From Desulfonatronum sp. SC1 (GTDB taxonomy: Bacteria; Desulfobacterota; Desulfovibrionia; Desulfovibrionales; Desulfonatronaceae), in the NCBI RefSeq assembly GCF_003046795.1, contig NZ_PZKN01000035.1, positions 1 to 42,937 of the forward strand: a stretch of 42,937 bases of DNA. Reading direction: 5' to 3'. How positions within the stretch are numbered: the stretch's first letter is position 1; the number at the start of each line of letters is the position of its first letter. Below, in pieces: positions 25,391-33,970 of the stretch. The translations under genes were made by a program, and so were the position numbers. The notes under the pieces were generated by a model, which worked only from the letters and a program-made list of their open reading frames with translations, searched no databases and was not told the origin of the DNA.

Positions 25391-25821
25391 TATTCAACAC
25401 CGAGCTTGGCCATTTCAGCCTCAATGGACTTTTTGTCCATGAACCCGATATGGCGCTTCGCCTCGTTGCCGTTTTGATCGTAAAAGATCAGCGTGGGGAT
25501 GACCCGGATGGCGTATTGGTCGATCAGTTCATAGTGGCGATGCAGGTCGATGAACACGATCGCCACCCGGCCCTCGTACTCCCGCTGGAGCTCCTCCCGA
25601 ATGGGAACCATCATCCGACAGGGGACGCAGTTGACGGCTCCGAAACTGGCCACGGTGACCATGCCGGGCACAGGGATTTCAGGTGGCTCCACGGCCCAGG
25701 CCGCAACGGAAATGGTAATGCCGACCAGCAACACCGCAAGACCGTACCGGAAGGCCCAGGCTCCGGAACCGACGGCTTTCATCCGTGGTTGAAAGCGCTC
25801 AGGCTGAGATGAAAAGCGCAT
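25390..25821 (-). CDS. Exported thioredoxin-like protein (CVPC)
   Basis: A 143-residue protein with an N-terminal basic region and membrane segment (YGLAVLLVGITISVAAWA), which may be a signal peptide or anchor, then a thioredoxin domain with Cys65-Val-Pro-Cys68 and the cis-proline segment RVIPTLIFYDQNG. The ATG begins one base after the stop of the 77-residue thioredoxin gene. A downstream ATG (14 codons later) is a possible alternative start. It resembles the thioredoxin at 24031-24513 (RHIGFMDKKSIEAEM against RHEGFMSKQDILMRW), which suggests an old duplication. It is likely reduced by CcdA. Confidence 0.88.
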   Translation of the reverse strand: MRFSSQPERFQPRMKAVGSGAWAFRYGLAVLLVGITISVAAWAVEPPEIPVPGMVTVASFGAVNCVPCRMMVPIREELQREYEGRVAIVFIDLHRHYELIDQYAIRVIPTLIFYDQNGNEAKRHIGFMDKKSIEAEMAKLGVE

Positions 25822-25822
25822 A

Positions 25823-26056
25823 TTATCCGTTGATCCAGCCCAGCACGTCCTTCTTGCTCGGCACTTTGCCCATGGCCTTGACCTCTTCGTCCACCACCAC
25901 GGCCGGTGTGCTGAATACGCCGTACTTCATGAATTCCTGCATATCCGTGACCTTCTCCACCTCAACGGCCTTGCCGGACTCGGCCACGGCTTCCCTGACG
26001 ATCCGTTCCACTTCCGAGCACTTGGCGCAACCTGGTCCCAATACTTTGATGTTCAT
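25823..26056 (-). CDS. Small redox-active disulfide protein (thioredoxin fold, CAKC)
   Basis: A 77-residue minimal thioredoxin-fold protein: MNIKVLGPGCAKC with the active site Cys10-Ala-Lys-Cys13 directly after the first strand, then helices and the FSTPAVVVDEEVKAMG cis-proline segment. This is the redox-active disulfide protein family often seen with permeases and CcdA in anaerobe arsenic operons. It has no signal peptide, so it should be cytoplasmic and could hand electrons to CcdA or directly to ArsC. It follows arsR with a 78-bp gap and is followed with a 1-bp gap by the exported thioredoxin. Confidence 0.92.
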   Translation of the reverse strand: MNIKVLGPGCAKCSEVERIVREAVAESGKAVEVEKVTDMQEFMKYGVFSTPAVVVDEEVKAMGKVPSKKDVLGWING

Positions 26057-26134
26057 TCTTCGCTCCTTGTCCTGGTATTTGATTCAACGGTTCTTAAGTT
26101 AAGGGTGCCGCCCTTCGCGGCCTGACTTCCACAC

Positions 26135-26464
26135 TCAACGCTGGTTCTTCCGCTCCCCGCAAAGCACGCAAGCGTGTTCCTCGACTCTGAGAGCATTGAA
26201 GCGGTCCACGCAGGCCAGAAAGCCACGTACGCATTCCATGCGTAAAGAATAATACACATTGGCCCCACGTTTTTCGTAGCCCACCACGCCGGCCTCCTTC
26301 AGCACGGACAAATGCTTGGACACGGTAGAGATGTCGGCTCCAACCAGTTCGCGAAGATCGCATACGCACTTTTCTCCACCAAGCAAGGCGTCCACCAGGA
26401 GAATTCGACTGGGGTGGCCCAACGCCTTGAAAATCTTGGATCGGAATTCGTGTCTGTGTCGCAT
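26135..26464 (-). CDS. arsR: ArsR-family repressor, second copy
   Basis: A ~109-residue winged-helix repressor starting at the ATG 26464 (MRHRHEFRSK), which has GAGG eight bases upstream; another ATG lies two codons earlier. The metal site GEKCVCDLREL (Cys33, Cys35) is in the classic ArsR helix, followed by recognition helix ISTVSKHLSVLKEAGVV and wing KRGANVYYSL. Four further cysteines near the C-terminus (MECVRGFLAC, ACVLCGE) could form a second site. It differs from the other ArsR of the window in the C-terminal half. It leads the thioredoxin-CcdA-permease-ArsC operon and has a palindrome over its own promoter. Confidence 0.93.
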   Translation of the reverse strand: MRHRHEFRSKIFKALGHPSRILLVDALLGGEKCVCDLRELVGADISTVSKHLSVLKEAGVVGYEKRGANVYYSLRMECVRGFLACVDRFNALRVEEHACVLCGERKNQR

Positions 26465-26485
26465 GCGCATGTCCTCGAGTTTGGT

Positions 26486-26521
26486 ATTTGGCAAAATAGC
26501 CAAATGTTTGCTCGGCGTCAA
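26486..26521 (-). promoter_or_regulatory. arsR: arsR-2 promoter with overlapping operator
   Basis: On the minus strand TTGACG (26521-26516), a 17-nt spacer and TATTTT (26498-26493) form a sigma-70-type promoter. The -10 element lies inside the perfect 7-bp inverted repeat ATTTGGC-N6-GCCAAAT (26486-26505), a good ArsR operator: a bound repressor would cover the -10 region. The transcript would start about 20 bp before the arsR ATG. Confidence 0.65.
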
Positions 26522-26572
26522 CCGCAGGGTGTTGGTGCAGTCGCGCGCACGTTTCGGCAACACCGTGGCTTG

Positions 26573-26610
26573 CCCCACGCCGGCAGAGTGGTTCTTCTAC
26601 CGGCGTGGGG
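26573..26610. terminator. Hairpin after DUF1641 gene
   Basis: CCCCACGCCGG (26573-26583) pairs perfectly with CCGGCGTGGGG (26600-26610). It stands 20 bp after the DUF1641 stop and marks the end of the molybdoenzyme-SQR operon. No U-run follows. Related hairpins follow the two DUF1641 remnants. Confidence 0.5.
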
Positions 26611-26629
26611 GCTGTGTCTATATGCGCGT

Positions 26630-27238
26630 CTACTTCAGCAACAGTAACAGTAACATGCCCACGGGCACGATCCAGGCTACAGCGAGGGCGGGGATGAGGA
26701 TTTTTTGGAAGCGGAGCAGCAGGCGGGTTTGTTTGAGGGTTTCCGGATCGGCTAGGTCCGCGAGCAGGGCCCCGATCTCCGGGGCGGACTTTTCCAGGCG
26801 ATCCATGGTGTCCTTGGGCATGGATTCGTACATTTTGGCCATGACGTCCACGGTCTGCGCGGCTGATCGGAAATATCCCTTCTGCTCCCATTCCGTGGCC
26901 CGCTCGATATAGTCCATCATCAGGCCGCGCAAGGTGTCGTAGGACTCCTTGCCCAGCTCGGCCACGGCTTCCAACTGGCGCATGGCGTAGTTGATGTTGT
27001 GAATGTTCTTCAGAAACAGGATCAGCATCTGCCGCAGCTCCCGTCCGTCCACCTGGACGTTTTCCAGCTCCAACTCCTCCTGCAGGGAGAACATCGCGGC
27101 ATTGCCCACGATATTCAGGTCTCTGGCCAAATCCTGGGCCATTTCGTTGCGGCTTATCATTTGCCTGGCCATGGAGGAGATATCGTCCAGTTTGCGTTCC
27201 AGGGAGGTCAACGTTTCCATGTGTTGTTCCACGGTCAT
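26630..27238 (-). CDS. DUF1641 protein associated with SQR
   Basis: A 202-residue, mostly helical protein with acidic heptad-like helices in the first 150 residues (MTVEQHMETLTSLERKLDDI; EIGALLADLADPETLKQ) and one C-terminal membrane helix (ILIPALAVAWIVPVGMLLLLLLK), so it is tail-anchored with the body in the cytoplasm. DUF1641 genes commonly stand next to sulfide:quinone oxidoreductase-like flavoproteins, as here (12-bp gap), which suggests a membrane-docking or partner role. No catalytic residues are evident. The 3' end of this gene has two truncated relatives elsewhere in the window. Confidence 0.88.
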   Translation of the reverse strand: MTVEQHMETLTSLERKLDDISSMARQMISRNEMAQDLARDLNIVGNAAMFSLQEELELENVQVDGRELRQMLILFLKNIHNINYAMRQLEAVAELGKESYDTLRGLMMDYIERATEWEQKGYFRSAAQTVDVMAKMYESMPKDTMDRLEKSAPEIGALLADLADPETLKQTRLLLRFQKILIPALAVAWIVPVGMLLLLLLK

Positions 27239-27250
27239 GATCCACCTCCT

Positions 27251-28510
27251 CTAAGCCGTGACCGAGGTCGGCATTTCCTTGCCGGCCATGGTCATGAATG
27301 GGGAAACCGGAAGATCTTTGCCCTTGAGCAGGAGATGCCAGTAGGCCCACCGGAACATCATCTTGCCGTAGTGGTTCATCTTGGTCTCCTTAAGCAGGGT
27401 GAAAGGCCCGGCCCCGGGCAGGGGGAATTTCCCGGGCAATGGTTCCTGTGTATAATTGAAGTCGATAAGCAGGGCCTTGCCGAATCCGGACTCGATGAAG
27501 CAATTGGAATGCCCATCAAACTTGGGCAGGGGTTCCAGACCGTCCAGGTAGCGCAGGATGTTTTCGATCAGGATTTCGCTTTCAAAGTGGGCCACGGAGC
27601 CGGCCTTGGACGTGGGCACATTGGTGGCGTCGCCGATGACGAAGATATCCTGAAAGTTCTTGCTCTGCAGCGTGTGGTTGTCCGTGGGCACCCAGCCCAG
27701 GGGATCGCCCATCTCCGAATCGATGATGAACTGCGCGCCCTTCATGGTCGGGATGGAGACCAGCAGGTCGAAGTCGATCTCCCGCTTGTCGTGGGAGACG
27801 ATGCGCTTTTTCTCGTTGTCCACGTGGCTCAGGGCGAAATCCGGCATGATCTTGATGTTTTTTTCTTCGCAGACGTATTTCAGGGTCTGGGAGGCCAGAG
27901 GCTTGGTGAACGGACCGCTCAAGGGCGTGGCAAAGGTGATTTCCACCTTGTCCCGGATGCCCCGCTCATGGAAAAACCAGTCCGCGAGCATCACGAATTC
28001 CGGAGGGGCCACCGGACATTTCACCGGCATCTCGGCCACGTTGAGCACGATCCTGCCGCCCTTGAAGGAGCGCATGGCCTGCTGCAGCTTCAAGGCACCG
28101 TCCAGGGTGTAGAAGTCGAAGATGGATTTTTGCCAATTCGGACCGAGCAACCCTTCGTTTTCCGTGGGATCACAGCGCGAACCGCTGGCAATGATCAGCA
28201 GGTCGTAGTCAATGGTGCCCTTCTTCATTACCACCTTCTTGGCATCAGGGTCCACCTTTTCGATCTTGGAGACGATGAATTTGGCCTCGGAGGGCAGAAA
28301 TACGTCCCGAGGCTTAAGTACGTCCTCCTTGGACCGATACATGCTGAAGGGGAGAAACAGCAAACCGGGTTGGTAGAGATGGACGCGGTCCTCATCGACA
28401 ATGGTCACGCTGATCTTGTTCTGGTCGATTTCCGTGCGCAGGTTCTCGCACAGCCGGTTGGCCATCATTGTGCCGGCGGTCCCGGCTCCGAGAATGACGA
28501 TTTTCCTCAT
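27251..28510 (-). CDS. Sulfide:quinone oxidoreductase-like flavoprotein
   Basis: A ~419-residue FAD protein of the SQR/NDH-2 group. The ATG at 28510 has AGGAGG upstream. The FAD-binding motif is VILGAGTAGTMMANRL; the second half carries the FVIGDATNVPTSKAGSVAHFE FAD site. Three cysteines sit where SQRs keep theirs: Cys113 (SRCDPTE), Cys165 (VKCPVAPPEF) and Cys337 (HSNCFIESG). The CPVAPPEF motif and C-terminal amphipathic region (RWAYWHLLLKGK) fit membrane-associated SQRs that oxidise sulfide to polysulfide and reduce quinone. It lies 178 bp after the molybdoenzyme gene and before DUF1641. Real activity could also be with other sulfur species. Confidence 0.85.
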   Translation of the reverse strand: MRKIVILGAGTAGTMMANRLCENLRTEIDQNKISVTIVDEDRVHLYQPGLLFLPFSMYRSKEDVLKPRDVFLPSEAKFIVSKIEKVDPDAKKVVMKKGTIDYDLLIIASGSRCDPTENEGLLGPNWQKSIFDFYTLDGALKLQQAMRSFKGGRIVLNVAEMPVKCPVAPPEFVMLADWFFHERGIRDKVEITFATPLSGPFTKPLASQTLKYVCEEKNIKIMPDFALSHVDNEKKRIVSHDKREIDFDLLVSIPTMKGAQFIIDSEMGDPLGWVPTDNHTLQSKNFQDIFVIGDATNVPTSKAGSVAHFESEILIENILRYLDGLEPLPKFDGHSNCFIESGFGKALLIDFNYTQEPLPGKFPLPGAGPFTLLKETKMNHYGKMMFRWAYWHLLLKGKDLPVSPFMTMAGKEMPTSVTA

Positions 28511-28616
28511 GAGCGCACCTCCTGGTGTGTTTGTGTGAGGTGGAAATGGATGCGGCGTAGACTCTGCCAAAGAGCACCTGTCGCATGGCAACGGATAGAG
28601 GTGTGGCTGAAGGTGA

Positions 28617-28657
28617 CGACCAGCGGAGACGAATTGGTGATTTGTCTCCGCTGGTCG
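28617..28657. promoter_or_regulatory. Intercistronic 14-bp stem hairpin
   Basis: CGACCAGCGGAGAC (28617-28630) and GTCTCCGCTGGTCG (28644-28657) pair perfectly, with a 13-nt loop. It lies in the 177-bp gap between the molybdoenzyme and SQR genes. No U-run follows on the minus strand, so an mRNA-processing or stabilising role that sets different amounts of the two products is more likely than full termination. Confidence 0.6.
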
Positions 28658-28687
28658 CCAGTTGGAAGAATGCGTGAGGGACGAAAA

Positions 28688-31600
28688 TTAAACTTTTACC
28701 AATTTGACCTGGCTTTGGTAGAATACCGCGCTACCGCCGACCACGTCACTGAGAGTGGTGTTCCCAAGGATCGGGTCCACGCGCATGGCCGCGTTGGCGT
28801 GAAAACCTTTGCCGCGGCGACTATCCATCGTGATGGCCTTTCCGTCGATTTCAAAGGGCTGAGAGCCTTGCGCCCAGTGACCATGGCCCAGGGAAAAGGC
28901 CACTACTCCGGGCCGGATGCCTTCCATGGCCTTGACTTTGCCCTGCATCGGGATGGTCGTGCCGTTGCCCAGATCCCAGATTCCTGCGGTGTTGGTGGCG
29001 GAAACCACACGCACAATATCTCCGTTTTGCAGACCCATCCGCCGGGCGTCCGAATTCGATATCTCCACGAAGTTCTCCGGGTAGACCGCATTCAGCCAGT
29101 AGTTGCCTATGGTCCGGCTCTTGGTCTGGGTGATGAACTTGTAGGTGATCAGCGTCATGTCGTACCCGGCGGCCCGATCGTCGATCAGGTTCCCGGCGCA
29201 GTCCGTGGGGCCGGGGATGTAAGCCGCATATGGGACGTAGGTTTCACCGGTCATGGAATGCTTTGTGGTTGCCAGCTTCTCGAAGTACAATCCGAGCATC
29301 TTGTCGTACTTGTTCACCAGTTGCTCGTTTTTGTACGCCTCGGCATAGCCCTGAAAGCGTCCACCGCGATTGAGCACGTAGACCACGTACGGCCAAGCTT
29401 TCTCGCCTACCACCTGCTTCCACCGCTCATAGTCGTAAACGGTTTTAGGCAGGTGTCGCCGCGATTCCTTGAAGATGCGAATTTCCTCTTCGTCGGCGGG
29501 AGGCAGTTTGTCAGAGCCGTCCGCCGCATCTCCGTACGCCACGTTGGCCACCATGCGCAGATAAAGGTCCTCCTCGCGCTTCATGTGCCCGCCGGGACCG
29601 AAGATATCTTCTCCATATCCAGGAACTCCCAGTTTCTCAGCAAAGGCCAGGATCATGGATTCCATGTTCATGGGCATTTCCTCGCCGAAAACAGTGACCG
29701 TCGGCGTCAGCGGCGCGGCCACGGGTTGGCGGATGGGGAAAACCTTGGGGGCTACGGAAGGGTGCGTCCCTGGAAATTCCCAGCGCTCCAGATAGGTCGT
29801 GTCCGGAAAAATATAGTCCGCGTACATGCTCGTCTCACCGATGATGATGTCCGAGGCGATGAAAAGAGGTATTTTGTCAGTATTCTTGAGGATCTCGTTC
29901 AAAGTGTGGCCTGATGGAAGGGCGTAGTTTGGCGCACCCATGTACAGCAACAGCGCTTTTATCGGATAGGGATACTTGTCTCCGATGCTGGGAATGACCT
30001 CCTGATAGATGTCCGTGGCAAAGGGATACCAGGTCCGCTTGGCCGGGTAGCCTTCAAAAAGCGTACTCTTTTCGTATTCCGCGCTGTGGCGGATGATGTT
30101 CAGGCCAAAGGCCCTGATCCCTCCGGCATATTGCTTGGTCACATCGAACGGCTTGCCTGGGCGGTTGCCCGTTCGGTTGTACTGCACGGGCTGACAAAGT
30201 CCGCCCTGCCAGCCGGTGTTGCCGATCAGAGCGTTGACCACGTACCAGGCGCAGACATTGTAAAAACCATTGGTATGCTGGGACACGCCCCGGTGCAGGT
30301 CGGCCACTGCCTTTTTTCCGTGACTGGTGAATTCCTTGGCGATGTCCACCACGTCCACGGTGTTGACCCCGGCCAGTTCGCACCATTCGTCAATGGTTCG
30401 GGCCTTGGCCTCCTCGTGGATGATCTGCAGGACGCTTTTCACTCGAATACCGTTTTCCAGGACCGCGTCCACGAACAACTCGCCTTCGACCGGCGTGCTC
30501 TCGTCATTGGGGTCAAAAGACGTGTAAACGGGACCGGCCTTGGTGATGAACGTATCAAATTCCCAGGTACTCTCATCTTTTTTGGCCCGGTTTTCCGTGG
30601 GTCGCCCCAGGTCCGAGCCGCGCAGGAACGTGCCGGGTTTGCCTTCGGCGTCGATCTTTACCAGCCAGGCGGCCTGGCTCCAGGTGGGCTCGTTGTCCTG
30701 CCGGGACGCGGCCTTGTTGGCATTGGCCAGATAGCGGGCGTCGAAGCGATTGTTGTCGATGATCCACTGGATCATGGCCATGGCAATGGCCGGAACCCCG
30801 TTGACCGGCTCCACGGGCAGCCACTTCCAGGCTCTGGAGGCGGTCTTGGAGCAGCGTGGATCGATCACCGCGATTTTCATCCGGCCGTCCACCGTGCCTT
30901 CGGTAACCTTCTGCACGCGCAAGGGAGGGCCGTAGTTGGCCTCAAAGGGATTGGCCCCGACAAAGATGCAGAACTCGGCATTGCCCGTGTCCGCCTGCCA
31001 GTAGAACTTGCTGCCGCCGGTGAACCTGCCTTCCACGAACTGATCGCTCATCTGTGTTCCCGCGAAGTAAAGGGATCCCTGGCAGACCGTGGTGTGGCCG
31101 TGATAGTTGACCGAACCGCAGGCCTTGCTGAAGAAGTCCTTGATCAGGTCGCCGCGACCGTTCTTGATGCGGCCCCAGTTGAAGCAGAACTGGTTGTTTT
31201 TCGGCCCCATGTCCGGATGGTCGGGATCGATCAGATAGTGCAGGTCGGCGGCATGTTTGGTCTTATAGTCTCCAATGGTCATTATTTTGTCCACCACCTG
31301 CTTGGCGTCGTCGGCCAGGGCCTTGGCAATGGCCGGATCACGCAAAACCACGATGTCCTTCAACCCCTCCACATGGCCCTCGCCGAAAAGGTCTCCGCCA
31401 TCGACCACTTCCTGGACGGCCTGTTCAAAGGGGATGCTTTTCCATTTGTTTGCGCCGCGGTTGCCGACCCGTTTGAGCACCTGGACGATGCGGTAGGGGT
31501 CGTACATGGTCTGGATCCCGGCTTGGCCCTTGGGACAGAGCGATCCCTCAATCAGGGCCGCTTCGGAAATGGGGGTGTTTTCCGGAATCTGGGGAGTCAT

Positions 31601-31918
31601 GCACCAGGGGCTGTAAGGGTTGCCGTCGATCTTTTCGATGCGTCCGTCCCGGATCTTGACCTTGATCCCACAGTTGGTGTTACATTGCTGGCAACAGGAA
31701 TAGAGTTGATTTTCCGGTTTGTAGTGCTCGTAGGCGTTGTTTTGAATGTCCGCGGCCCTGGCGTCCGGGGTTACGGCGGAGTCGATGACCTGCAACCCCG
31801 CGCCGGCGATCGCGGCGCTGCCGCCCAGCAAGGCCGTGTATTTCATGAAGTCGCGTCGATCCATGCGGCCTCCCTGGGGCTGTTCCAGTTCTTCATGCTT
31901 TTTATAGTGCTTAGGCAT
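28688..31918 (-). CDS. Tat-exported molybdopterin oxidoreductase catalytic subunit (TtrA/SrrA-like)
   Basis: A ~1076-residue DMSO-reductase-family enzyme. The ATG at 31918 has GGAGG upstream and overlaps the NrfD gene by 8 bp. A Tat signal (MDRRDFMKYTALLGGSAAI) starts near residue 19. The [4Fe-4S] motif C-x2-C-x3-C-x44-C (CQQCNTNC ... LCPKG) follows, then the usual molybdopterin domains. HTTVCQGS probably supplies a cysteine Mo ligand (about Cys279). The C-terminal cofactor-binding domain is present. Tetrathionate reductase TtrA and selenate reductase SrrA are of this size (about 1020-1120), while arsenate reductase ArrA is near 850. The gene order B-C-A matches ttrBCA. Tetrathionate, selenate, polysulfide or an arsenic oxyanion remain possible substrates. 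Confidence 0.85.
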   Translation of the reverse strand: MPKHYKKHEELEQPQGGRMDRRDFMKYTALLGGSAAIAGAGLQVIDSAVTPDARAADIQNNAYEHYKPENQLYSCCQQCNTNCGIKVKIRDGRIEKIDGNPYSPWCMTPQIPENTPISEAALIEGSLCPKGQAGIQTMYDPYRIVQVLKRVGNRGANKWKSIPFEQAVQEVVDGGDLFGEGHVEGLKDIVVLRDPAIAKALADDAKQVVDKIMTIGDYKTKHAADLHYLIDPDHPDMGPKNNQFCFNWGRIKNGRGDLIKDFFSKACGSVNYHGHTTVCQGSLYFAGTQMSDQFVEGRFTGGSKFYWQADTGNAEFCIFVGANPFEANYGPPLRVQKVTEGTVDGRMKIAVIDPRCSKTASRAWKWLPVEPVNGVPAIAMAMIQWIIDNNRFDARYLANANKAASRQDNEPTWSQAAWLVKIDAEGKPGTFLRGSDLGRPTENRAKKDESTWEFDTFITKAGPVYTSFDPNDESTPVEGELFVDAVLENGIRVKSVLQIIHEEAKARTIDEWCELAGVNTVDVVDIAKEFTSHGKKAVADLHRGVSQHTNGFYNVCAWYVVNALIGNTGWQGGLCQPVQYNRTGNRPGKPFDVTKQYAGGIRAFGLNIIRHSAEYEKSTLFEGYPAKRTWYPFATDIYQEVIPSIGDKYPYPIKALLLYMGAPNYALPSGHTLNEILKNTDKIPLFIASDIIIGETSMYADYIFPDTTYLERWEFPGTHPSVAPKVFPIRQPVAAPLTPTVTVFGEEMPMNMESMILAFAEKLGVPGYGEDIFGPGGHMKREEDLYLRMVANVAYGDAADGSDKLPPADEEEIRIFKESRRHLPKTVYDYERWKQVVGEKAWPYVVYVLNRGGRFQGYAEAYKNEQLVNKYDKMLGLYFEKLATTKHSMTGETYVPYAAYIPGPTDCAGNLIDDRAAGYDMTLITYKFITQTKSRTIGNYWLNAVYPENFVEISNSDARRMGLQNGDIVRVVSATNTAGIWDLGNGTTIPMQGKVKAMEGIRPGVVAFSLGHGHWAQGSQPFEIDGKAITMDSRRGKGFHANAAMRVDPILGNTTLSDVVGGSAVFYQSQVKLVKV

Positions 31919-33179
31919 GGTGCGAACCTCCATTGTTGTTGAAAAGGGGCAGATACCGCGTCCCCAAGAGGGTGACCAATAGGCCTGTGGAAATCACCCA
32001 GAGGCTGACCAGCCACTCATTGAGGTTGGGCACGTATTCCGTGCGCAGACGGGGATGGTAGAAAACAGCCTCGAGCCCCTCCATCTTGTAGACGGCTAAA
32101 TCCGGAATAACGAAATTGTAGCGTACAGCGGCAAAAGTGCTGAAGATCAAAAAGCAGGCAATGACCACTGATTTGACGTCCTTGCTTTTGAAAACTAATA
32201 AAAACAATGGTATAAGGCTGCCGATGAGCAGGTGTATGATCCAGAAAACCCACCAGTGAGGTCCGAAGACAATGAGGTTAAGGCTGGTAACCACTGCCTC
32301 CATGGCTGCCTGGTAGCCGATGAAAAACTGCATGGCTTCCAATCCAAGAAATACCAGGAGTAAAAACAGGATGACTCTGCCCAGGTCCAGGCACAGCCTG
32401 TCTTCATAACAGACACCGTCAGGATTGATGGGGTCCCTGCGCCGAAAAACATAGGTCAAGAAGGTGATCAACGCACCGCCGGAGAGCAGGGCCGCGACCA
32501 CGAACAAAAAGGGCGTCATGGCGCTGTTCCAGACCGGGCGGCTGAGCAGAATCGCGAAAAATGAACCGTTGGTGGCGTAAAAGATCAGACCCACGGGAAG
32601 GCTGATCTTTGCCAGAATATGAACCTTATGCATATCCTTTTCGCGCTGTTCCTCACTGTAGCTGGTGCCGCCCATGGCAAGCAATCTATAGATGCGTCTG
32701 AGCGAGGAGCCCTTTGTTTCGTCGTTGGACCAGCGAATCAGGTCGCCGCGGATTAGGAAAAATGTTTTCAGGGCGTAAATGCCCAACATGGCGTTGAAGA
32801 GCACGAACATCCAGGTCAACATGGAGGAAAATGCCGGCGTAAGAAAAAATTGGTAAAAAGCCCGATGAATTTGACCAAGATCGAGAAGAATGAATTGAAC
32901 CTCGCAAATCAGGGCCACCAGCACGACAAAAGCGGAGAGTGGCCCGATTTCCTCGAACTGTTTCATGCCCAGCACGTAGGTCATGATGGTCACCAAAAAA
33001 GCGCCGGCGGACAGACCGAGAAAGAAAAGATAGAACGCTACCCACAGCCCCCAGGGGATATAGGAGGTGAGGGCCGTAGGATTCAAGCCGTTCAGCAGCC
33101 GGTCAACAAGTCCGATTCCTCCGACCACCAATCCGACCGCGGCAATGATCATTAAGGGTACGAAGTATTTGTATTTCAT
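31911..33179 (-). CDS. NrfD/TtrC-type quinone-reactive membrane anchor
   Basis: A ~422-residue NrfD-family protein with about ten membrane helices. The ATG at 33179 has AAGGAGG; a TTG two codons earlier is less likely. It starts KYKYFVPLMIIAAVGLVVGG and contains GLWVAFYLFFLGLSAGAF, typical of quinol-binding PsrC/NrfD/TtrC subunits. It would exchange electrons between the quinone pool and the iron-sulfur subunit encoded just upstream. It is longer than the ~340-residue Salmonella TtrC. The gene is 11 bp after the iron-sulfur gene and overlaps the catalytic-subunit gene, so the three are one translational unit. Confidence 0.92.
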   Translation of the reverse strand: MKYKYFVPLMIIAAVGLVVGGIGLVDRLLNGLNPTALTSYIPWGLWVAFYLFFLGLSAGAFLVTIMTYVLGMKQFEEIGPLSAFVVLVALICEVQFILLDLGQIHRAFYQFFLTPAFSSMLTWMFVLFNAMLGIYALKTFFLIRGDLIRWSNDETKGSSLRRIYRLLAMGGTSYSEEQREKDMHKVHILAKISLPVGLIFYATNGSFFAILLSRPVWNSAMTPFLFVVAALLSGGALITFLTYVFRRRDPINPDGVCYEDRLCLDLGRVILFLLLVFLGLEAMQFFIGYQAAMEAVVTSLNLIVFGPHWWVFWIIHLLIGSLIPLFLLVFKSKDVKSVVIACFLIFSTFAAVRYNFVIPDLAVYKMEGLEAVFYHPRLRTEYVPNLNEWLVSLWVISTGLLVTLLGTRYLPLFNNNGGSHHA

Positions 33180-33190
33180 GTTCAACCTCC

Positions 33191-33943
33191 TTATTTGAGA
33201 TAGTACAGGGCCGGTTTGGTGGACAGTTCGGGTTTAAGTACGAAGACCCGTGGGGAGGCCAGTAATTCGGCGATCAGGCTGTCCGGGTCATTGCGATTGC
33301 CGAAGAACGTGGACCGACCGATGCACGTCGTCACGCAGGCCGGGAGCATGCCTTTGTCCAATCTGTGCTTACAGAAATGGCATTTACGGGCGTTGCCGAT
33401 GGGGGAGCGCCATTTGCGTTGCGGCAATTCTTCGCCGTACTCGGGGGCGGGGTGGCGTTCATAAGCTTCAGCGCAAGCGGTTTTACCCAAGAGATTTCCC
33501 GGTTGGTCCGGGGTGTTGTTGGTGTACCATTCTCCAAAATCCGAGGTTCTGGCGGCATAGGGACATGCCACTAGGCAGTACCGACAACCGATACAACGAT
33601 TGTACTTCATTATCGTAATGCCCTGGGCATCCTTGTACGTCGCGCTGACAGGACAGACCTTCACGCAGGGAGGATTTTGGCACTGCAAACAGGGTCTGGG
33701 CACAAATCTTCGGCGGACATTGGGATACGTCCCGATCTCTTCTTCCAGTACAGGTCGGTAGACCACGCCCGGGGGCAGCTTGTTCTCGGCCACGCAAGCC
33801 AGGGTACAGGCATGGCATCCGACGCATTTTGCCAGGTCGATGACCATGCTCCACTTGATCTTTGAATGATCGCCGGCCATGGCCCGTTGCACGTCGCGTT
33901 GCATGCGCACGAGCAGATCTTCACTGGGCAGGATTCTTGCCAC
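33191..33943 (-). CDS. Four-cluster iron-sulfur subunit (TtrB/PsrB-like)
   Basis: A 250-residue electron-transfer subunit starting with GTG at 33943, preceded by AAGGAGG. Four cysteine groups are visible: [35 protein letters not shown] and [20 protein letters not shown], the arrangement of DmsB/PsrB/TtrB proteins with four [4Fe-4S] clusters. It has no Tat signal of its own, so it probably travels with the signal-bearing catalytic subunit, or acts in the cytoplasm. It passes electrons between the NrfD subunit and the molybdopterin enzyme. It is the first structural gene of the operon, 121 bp after the receiver gene. Confidence 0.93.
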   Translation of the reverse strand: MARILPSEDLLVRMQRDVQRAMAGDHSKIKWSMVIDLAKCVGCHACTLACVAENKLPPGVVYRPVLEEEIGTYPNVRRRFVPRPCLQCQNPPCVKVCPVSATYKDAQGITIMKYNRCIGCRYCLVACPYAARTSDFGEWYTNNTPDQPGNLLGKTACAEAYERHPAPEYGEELPQRKWRSPIGNARKCHFCKHRLDKGMLPACVTTCIGRSTFFGNRNDPDSLIAELLASPRVFVLKPELSTKPALYYLK

Positions 33944-33970
33944 GGGATACCTCCTTGAATTTTAACCAGA

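Noticed and set aside
26094-27350. Minus-strand frame of 418 codons across arsR-2 and DUF1641
   Set aside because: It overlaps two clear genes in other frames and has a low-complexity shadow composition.
26999-29914. Very long plus-strand open frame (about 970 codons) opposite DUF1641, SQR and the molybdoenzyme gene
   Set aside because: It is antisense to three well-supported genes, spans their boundaries and has the His/Gln/Gly-rich composition of a GC-rich shadow frame. The same holds for long plus-strand frames at 3461-5482, 5609-7870, 10313-12235 and 30086-31942.
28688-31918. Assignment as respiratory arsenate reductase ArrA or arsenite oxidase ArxA
   Set aside because: Arsenic neighbours make it tempting, but the length (~1076 against about 850 residues), the B-C-A gene order and the SQR partner fit the tetrathionate/selenate group better. 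Kept only as an alternative.
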